Of a stretch of 64,000 bases of DNA, positions 57,749 through 64,000 are shown one piece after another; the first letter of the stretch is position 1; each line of letters begins with the position of its first letter. This DNA comes from Lactifluus volemus (lineage: Eukaryota > Basidiomycota > Agaricomycetes > Russulales > Russulaceae). Under the pieces are notes generated by a model. The model had not been told where the DNA came from. It was given only the letters and a program-made list of their open reading frames with translations, and made no database searches. The DNA lies in contig WTXI01000010.1 of NCBI GenBank assembly GCA_022376515.1, positions 248,001 to 312,000 on the forward strand, in the 5' to 3' direction. The position numbers were made by a program, and so were the translations under genes.

Positions 57749-60700
57749 CTACAACCCAGATAGTGCTAGGTCTATGAAGACACCGCCTGTGAAGGTCAGG
57801 AATCCACAAAAAAAGTTCTCTCTCTCCCCCGGGCCACATATCCAACCATCCCGATTGATGAGGGATTGATCCGTAAAATGGGAGCCATCCTGTGACAATG
57901 CAACAGATCTGACTGATGTAGTGTGTCCACTAAACGAGCCTGCTACGACCTCTCCTGGTGCCGCATTACACATGCGAATCGTTCCATCGTATGAGGCAGA
58001 TGCGACACGCTGTCCATCTGGCGACAATGCAACAGAGCTGACCCAATTGGTGTGTCCAGCAAACGGGCCTGCGACCAGTCCTGTTGCCGCATCCCACACA
58101 CGAATCACGCGATCAAATGAGGCCAATGGGATATGCTGTCTGTATGGTAAGAATGCAACAGAATTGACCGATTTGGTGTGTGCAGTAAACGGGCCCGCTA
58201 CGACCTGTCCTGTTGCCGCATCCCACACGTAAATCGTGCCATCTCCCGAGGCTGATGTGATATGCTGTCCGTCAGGCGAGGGTGTAACAGAAGAAACCGA
58301 ACTGGTGTGTCCAATAAACGGGCCTGCTACGACCTGTCCTGTTGCCGCATCCCACACACGAATCGTGCCATCGTCCGAGGCCAATACGATACGCTGTCCG
58401 TCCGGCGAGAATGCAACAAGGTTGACCATATAGGCGTGTCCAGTAAACGGGCCCGCTACGACCTGTCCTGTTGCTGCATTCCACACACAAATCGTGTGAT
58501 CAATTGAGGCCGATGCGATGCGCTGTCCGTCCGACGAGAATGCAACAGAAATGACCGGAGAGGTGTGTCCAGTAAATGGCCCTGCGACGACCTGTCCTGT
58601 TGCTGCATCCCACACGCGAATCGTGGTATCTGTCGAGCCCGATGCGATACGTTGTCCATCTGGTGAGAATGCAACAGAATAGACCCAAGAGGTGTGCCCA
58701 GTAAATGGGCTTGCTACAATTTGTCCTGTTGCCGCATCCCACATGCGAATCGTGCGATCTTCCGAGGCCGATGCTATACGCTGTCCATCCGGCGAGAATG
58801 CAATAGATTTGATCTCATCGGTGTGTCCAGTAAACGTGCCTGCTACGACCTGTCTTGCTGCCGCATCCCACACGCGAATCGTGCAATCTTCTGAGGCTGA
58901 TGCGATACGCTGTCCGTCCGGCGAGAATGCAACAGAATAGACCACTGAGGTGTATCCAGTAAATGGGCCCACTACGACCTGTCCTGTTATCGCATCCCAC
59001 ACGCGAATCGTGCGATCTCTTGAGGCTGACGCAATACGCTGTCCGTCTGGTGAGAATGCAACAGAATTGACCGAATCGGTATGTCCAGTAAATGGGTCTG
59101 CTACAACCCGTCCTGTTGCCGCGTCCCACACGCGAATCGTGCTATCTTCCGAGGCTGAAGCGATACGCTGTCCATCCGGCGAGAATGCAACAGAATGGAC
59201 CCAAAAGGTGTGTCCAGTACACGGGCCCGCTGCGACCTGTCCTGTTGCTGCATCCCACACGCGAATCGTGCGATCACTCGAGGCCGATGCGATACGCCAT
59301 CCGTCTGGCGAGAATGCAACAGAACTGACTGATTCGGTATGTCCAGTAAACGGGCCTACTACGACCTGTCCTGTTTCCGCATCCCACACTCGAATCGTGT
59401 GATCGCTCGAGGCTGATGCGATCCGCTGTCCGTCCGGTGAGAATGCAACAGAATTGACCGAATCGGTATGTCCAGTAAATGGGTCTGCTACAACCTGTCC
59501 TGTTGCCGCATCCCACACGCGAATCATGCGATCTTCCGAGGCCGATGCGATACGCTGCCCGTCCGGCGAGAATGCAACAGATTTGACCAGAGCGGTATGT
59601 CCAGTAAATGGGCCTGCGACGACCTGTCCTGTTGCTGCATCCCACACGCGAATCGTGGTATCTCTGGAGGCCGATGCTATTCGCTGTCCGTCCGGCGAGA
59701 ATGCAACATGAGTGACCCCGACAACATGTGCGTTAATCGTCATTTCCAGTGCTGGCCAATGAGACAGCTGCCCGCGTTGAAAGGTCAATGTCTGGGAAAA
59801 TCGGTGAAAGTGTTGTTTGAAGACGGGGGAAGAGCTTGGGGCGAAAGGGAGCGCCGAAACATAGATATGTGGAGCGCTCTTTGCCACTGGCATTCCGAAG
59901 TACCGCACAAACCTGGATGCGTCAGTTACCAATTCCAGCAGATTCTTCATCCCCGTTTGCGAACCCTATTTCAATTTTACGCAAAAGTCACTACACGTCA
60001 GATTGTATTATGAGATACACATACCTCCCGCTGCAACCACATCAACAGAGACGACAATGCTGGTAAAGCAAGGCCCACACTGTTCTTCATGCTAAGAACT
60101 TCCAACCAAAAGAGAAATTTCTCCTCGAATAGGAATCGAAGCTTCGTGAACAGATCGCGCTCGAAAGCGAGATGTTTTAAATGTTTGTCCCAGAAAATGC
60201 AGGAATACGATAGGGCAGGTGGAATGTGTTTGGAAATACGTGATTCAACGTCTGGAACGTCGCCGTTGGCAAGATATGATGATTCCAGTTCGCAAATGTT
60301 GAATTTAAGTTTATCAACCATTAAGCCAAGGCAAGAATGTGCCAATTGATGGTGGGCATCGTCGAGGTCAACATAAAACACGCCACTCTTCTTATTTGTC
60401 AGAAAGTCGTAGAACGAGGTATGGAGAGGCACGATCGGCTGCGTTCGATCAGATGAAGTGACATTGCTCAGTAGCGAGCCGAGGTAAGAGAGAATTCCAA
60501 GAACAAGCTCGGAATCGTCGGGGTCATGTTTGGACGTATAGTGTCGCAGAGTGATCAGGGAGTCGATAGAGAAGGGCTGGACCGCAGCAAGAAGCTGTCC
60601 CATCACGGACCGAAATATTCCATGTGCTTCAGGTGATTCGAAGTACTCCTTGAGAACTTCTTCGTATAAGTTGTCCAACGGTCCTTGTCCAGTCTGACCT

Positions 60701-62270
60701 CGAGTGTGTCCCAACAGGCGCTCTACGCACTGTGTCTTGCTAAGGCCAAGCCTGGCAGAGCTATTTATGAACCCGCATGCAACGGCTGCCCATTGAAAGA
60801 GGCCCTCTGCCGCCTTTGTCAGTTTGACACCATGGACTTCGAAGACGGCTGGAGGTAGCTCGCTTCGAAGATACACGCCAATATCTTGCTCCGTCTTGGC
60901 TAGTTCGGCATCATTTATGGAGAGGGTGCGGACAGACAATGCGTTGGCGAATGCAGGTTCGATGCCATTCTCGGGCCTCGAGGTTATGAGAATACGGAAG
61001 TTTGACGGCAGTTCGGAGAGGTGACAAGCGAGGAAGGTGTGCAATCCTTTCTTGTCGATCGAATCTCCACTCTCGTCCAATGCATCGACGACGATAAGGA
61101 TTGGATCGTCAAATTTCATGTGCTTGAGCGGTTCAAGGAGAAGCCATTCAAAAAGTGTACGATAATCTCGGGTGTTACGAAGAGATGATTTTTCCTTGAT
61201 GACCTTCCCAAGGGCGAGCTTGAATGCAGGATTGTGATCGGAGAGGTCGCAAGCAAGTGTCGTGAAGAGCTGGTATGCCTTGCCTTTGGAGCCTTCCCCT
61301 CGCCGAAAAGCAAAGTAAGAGCCGAGACAGGTCTTCTCGAACCGACGTGCGACTTCATGTGCAATCGAAGACTTTCCAGTGCCTGCCTGGCCGAGGACGA
61401 CGAGGGTACGTTCAGATTTGGGATTTTCGACCCACTTGAAGACGTAGTCGAGAAAATCTTGGCGGGTGCCTTTGAGACAGCGCTTCTCATCGCCGAAGGG
61501 CCAGCCTCCCGCGTAAGGCAATCCCCTGATGATTGCTGTGTGCTCCTTGTCAGATCGACGATTCCGAGTATCTTGTGACTATCAGAGCCACCCACCTTCT
61601 AGCTCTTGAGTGAGTTGTGACAAGAGAACGAAAGAGTTCACGTTGGCCTGCAGAAACGTTTTGAACGAGCGAAAGGGATCATGGTGCTTCTGACAGACCT
61701 GGTGTACTTGAAGAATGATCGACAATTTTGCATCATATTGCTTGACCTTCTTCAATAAACCGTTACGAAGAAGGATCATCTTGATTCCTTTCACTTCAGC
61801 ACATTCTTTTAGCGCGGCGTCAATTCCGTGCAAGTCGCTTGATTTGAATTAGACCACGACATATCTTATTCAGTAATTGGAAGGGCACCTCTGAAAGGAC
61901 TCATAGATAGAGAGCAGGTCGGATGGCAGTTCTTCTACCTTCAAACCATGGTTTCGGCACATATTACCGACATTGACAACGAAACTGCCAACTTTGTCAA
62001 GTTTCTCCATTACCAGTTTCCACTCTTCCTTGCACTGCTTGACCTCCTTATATACTATCATCAACACAGAAGGCGATTAAAGTCAGACGGGGTGCTCACA
62101 TCCCACATATTGAGAGCCTGGAAAATGAGGCCCGCGGCTGGAGAGATATAGGGTATCCTCGTAGCCAAGGAACTGAGCTCCTTCAAGGCCGAAAGAGTTG
62201 GCTCTACCGCCGAATTGCTAGAGTCGGGATTACGGGAGCTTGGAGCCCGTTTCCTCCAGATGGGCGACAT
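57749..62270 (-). CDS. NLR-type protein: MLKL/HeLo-like - NACHT - WD40
   Basis: STAND ATPase of the kind that controls fungal non-self recognition and regulated cell death. Exons: 62270-62100 (MSPIWRKRAPSSRNPDSSNS; ELSSLATRIPYISPAAGLIF), 62046 on (EVKQCKEEWKLVMEKLDKVG), a third (GIDAALKECAEVKG; KKVKQYDAKLSIILQVHQ), then the NACHT exon with Walker A VLGQAGTGKSSIAHEVARRF, Walker B ILIVVDALDES and LPSNFRILITSRPE, then 59950-57749. The N-terminal helices fit the MLKL_NTD/HeLo-like four-helix bundle of basidiomycete NLRs. The last exon holds 14 full WD40 repeats of 42-43 residues plus a partial fifteenth, most reading SVAFSPDGQRIASAS-x-D-x-TIRVWDAATG. All joins keep frame. The C-terminus is non-repetitive (GGVFIDLALSGL). 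Confidence 0.88.
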
Positions 62271-62554
62271 ATTCCGACTTGGTTTTGAAGATGATGATGG
62301 GACGAGCAAGCGAGCGGGAACGTGGTACCTGGCGTTTATTTGCACAGCCTTTGCCCTCGCACTGACAGCTTTCTGAAGTCAACCTCCCAGGCTGTTTCCA
62401 TCTTGACAACAGCCGCAGGAGCTCAACATGTGACACACATGAGTACACGTGTATTCAGATGTCGTCGAACAAGCTAGGAGCCCTGGGACCCCCGAGTTGC
62501 TTAGTAGTTACTCATCTACTCGCTTGGTATCAACATGGACAAAAGGTTACACCA

Positions 62555-62997
62555 CCCAAGTTCACTCGTCAAGTCAGGCAAGGACTCGGCTATAAATCCG
62601 CCCTCAAGCAGATGCGTAATGGCAAAGGTTTGTCCAATTCCGTTGCGCTGCGCCTGGGACTGGAGCCAGAGGCTGAGAAGGTCCCTATGCTGACATGCTC
62701 TCTCTTTTCTATGTCCCTTTGTAGCCAAGCTGGTACTCATCGCTGGCAATTTTCCCCCTCTGCGCGAGGCAGAGATCGAGTACTACTACGCCATGTTGTC
62801 AAAGATAGCCGTACACCACTTTGCGGGAACGGATGTTGCTCTTGGCGAGGCTGCGGGCAAACTTCTCCGTGTTGGGTGCGTTCCAATTTAGTTATCGATA
62901 CGAGTCATCGATAAAGAAACGCCGGTACAGTGTCATGACTATCACCGATCCTGGTGATAGCGACCTATTCAGTGTCGCTGAGACGGCGGCAGCATAG
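62555..62997 (+). CDS. RPL30: 60S ribosomal protein eL30-like, 5' end unresolved
   Basis: Large-subunit protein. [14 protein letters not shown] (to 62627), intron, [51 protein letters not shown] (62725-62875), intron, [20 protein letters not shown], stop 62995-62997. The usual start (xxNSRLALVxKSGKYT before LGYK) is not intact. SSLVKSGK occurs just upstream but two bases then separate it from LGYKS, as if four bases were lost near 62583. Alternatively an intron 62540-62582 ends there. EIEYYYAML has one Tyr more than the family norm. It may be a decaying second copy. It is divergent from the NLR gene. Confidence 0.6.
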
Positions 62998-63429
62998 AGC
63001 CGTCATGAGACATGTTTTCGATTGTATGTTCTAACTATGTCACTACAGGCTCTATCATTGTTGCATATGCCACACACAATGAATATCAGAGGGGAGTAAG
63101 GATCATAAAAGGGATGCAGACATTTCGAGAACCGATTTGGGTCCTCTATTCGCATAATCCGTTTTCGAGATAATGTTTTTTCCATCGTAGAAGGTAACTT
63201 TCGGAGAAAGGCTCAGACTACGAGGATAAGCAAAAATCATAATGGGATGTACCTTGGCTACAATGCTTGAACCAAGGAAGGCTGCCGAGACGTCCTCATT
63301 GTGCTGGTCGGCATTGCTTCAAATTAAAGAGGAAATATGAGTTTGTAACGCCGGGGCCATACCTCCATTGTGGATGAGCGTGGATGTAAGATAGAGAGCC
63401 GACGAAAATTTTACCTTTGACCAATGTCG
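62998..63429. other. no recognised gene
   Basis: Short frames only; eL30 3' flank. Confidence 0.3.
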
Positions 63430-64000
63430 CAACATCTCCCGTCACCATCAGGTCAAGCCAAATGTACTGCCGCTGCTCCACATCAGCATGACCTGCAATG
63501 TCATCGACATTCCGAAATTAAGGAGGTTCCTGTCGAGCGCGATGCCGTCGACGGACGTGTTGTGGCACAGGTGAGCGAGATAGCGTTCGCAATGGGCGTG
63601 CGCCGAAGCACGCGTGATGGCGCGCCTCGGCGCGCGCCATTGCGAACACTATCTTGAGCGCCGGCAAGGGGAAGCTTTCGTAGATCGGCGTTACGTCCGT
63701 CACGGTGTCGCCGATGTCGATTACGACGTCTGAGAGCGCACCTAGTAGAGCTGTACCATGGGACGATCTAGGATGTTGAAGGCGGCCACGTTGAAAACGG
63801 TCAAAAGAAGATTCTGAGCCCGGAGAAGAGGGAAAAAGGAGGACAGGGGATTCGTTTTGTACGCGTCGGAACTGGAGTCCCGTAAAGAGGATGTACAGTA
63901 AGTACTTCCTGTGGTTGTGATGTCAATACGGGCGATTTATGTTGACCGACGAGGTAGTCGGTGACTTTGAGGCTTTGAAGTTGGATGCGGCGCGGCTGCC
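63430..64000 (-). pseudogene. ARP9-like actin-related fragment, copy 2, runs off right edge
   Basis: Minus strand, from the edge: LQSLKVTDYLVG, YILFTGLQFRRVQNESPVLL, TVFNVAAFNILDRPMVQLY, then GALSDVVIDIGDTVTDVTPI YES. After an insertion come ERYLAHLCHNTSVDG and downstream frames. Compared with copy 1, four bases are missing between LY and GAL (63743-63746), shifting the frame. A ~92-bp hairpin-containing piece (63585-63676) interrupts the region after TPIYE. So this copy is also inactive, by different lesions. Confidence 0.6.
63585..63676. repeat. hairpin insertion inside ARP9-like copy 2
   Basis: Arms 63585-63604 and 63628-63647 pair (GTTCGCAATGG ... CCATTGCGAAC; one-base bulge). Copy 1 at about 55577-55590 joins GCGAGATAGC directly to TTCGTAGATCGG, showing the empty site. 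Confidence 0.7.

Noticed and set aside
57921..60013. Long plus-strand frames antisense to the WD40 gene
   Set aside because: They are repeats of the complementary strand of the 129-nt WD40 unit, not genes.
1..64000. CRISPR arrays, bacterial operons or prophage
   Set aside because: Spliceosomal introns throughout and no direct-repeat/spacer arrays.

Overview
The window is nuclear DNA of a filamentous basidiomycete, most likely an Agaricomycete. Genes are cut by many 45-110 nt introns with GTNNGT donors and CTGAC/CTAAC-like branch points, and housekeeping genes sit 80-350 bp apart. The accessory content is basidiomycete-typical: a Plavaka-type transposase, DUF6535-like fragments and a NACHT-WD40 gene with an MLKL/HeLo-like N-terminus. 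The species cannot be named from sequence alone.

Layout. (1) 1-17.9 kb is a gene-dense core: a truncated left-edge gene, an R3H-SUZ RNA-binding protein, PUS1 tRNA pseudouridine synthase, xylulokinase, PIF1 helicase, the mitoribosomal GTPase DAP3/Rsm23 and a C-terminal-motor kinesin-14. (2) 17.9-27.2 kb is repeat-rich: a DUF6535-like relic, three large fold-back hairpins, a possible solo LTR, a C/T-rich tract, broken BAR-SH3 and proline-rich/UIM-like genes, and a 1.4 kb element with inverted ends around an ~80-bp minisatellite. (3) 27.5-33.7 kb carries a Plavaka transposase (minus) divergent from a second, DUF6532-like gene (plus). (4) 34-47.3 kb holds 5'-truncated LINE tails and a scattered segmental duplication. 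Each copy joins the 3' part of a MED25-like gene to the 3' end of APN2. One LINE insertion has a perfect 15-bp target-site duplication and an intact empty site in a sister copy. (5) 47.7-55.0 kb is again housekeeping: APN2, BUD20/ZNF593, ribosomal eL33, ArgJ and a tail-anchored-like unknown protein. (6) 55-64 kb holds two differently broken ARP9-like fragments, another fold-back relic, a large NLR-type NACHT-WD40 gene and an eL30-like gene.

How it fits together: core genes serve translation (PUS1, DAP3, BUD20, eL33, eL30), genome stability (PIF1, APN2), arginine synthesis (ArgJ), pentose use (xylulokinase) and microtubule transport. Two close divergent promoters (PIF1/DAP3 and APN2/BUD20) pair genome-maintenance genes with ribosome genes. 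The most unusual material is the fold-back series, the duplicated APN2-tail/MED25-tail unit, the two-gene Plavaka cassette and the NLR whose 14 near-identical WD40 repeats vary mainly at a few positions per repeat.
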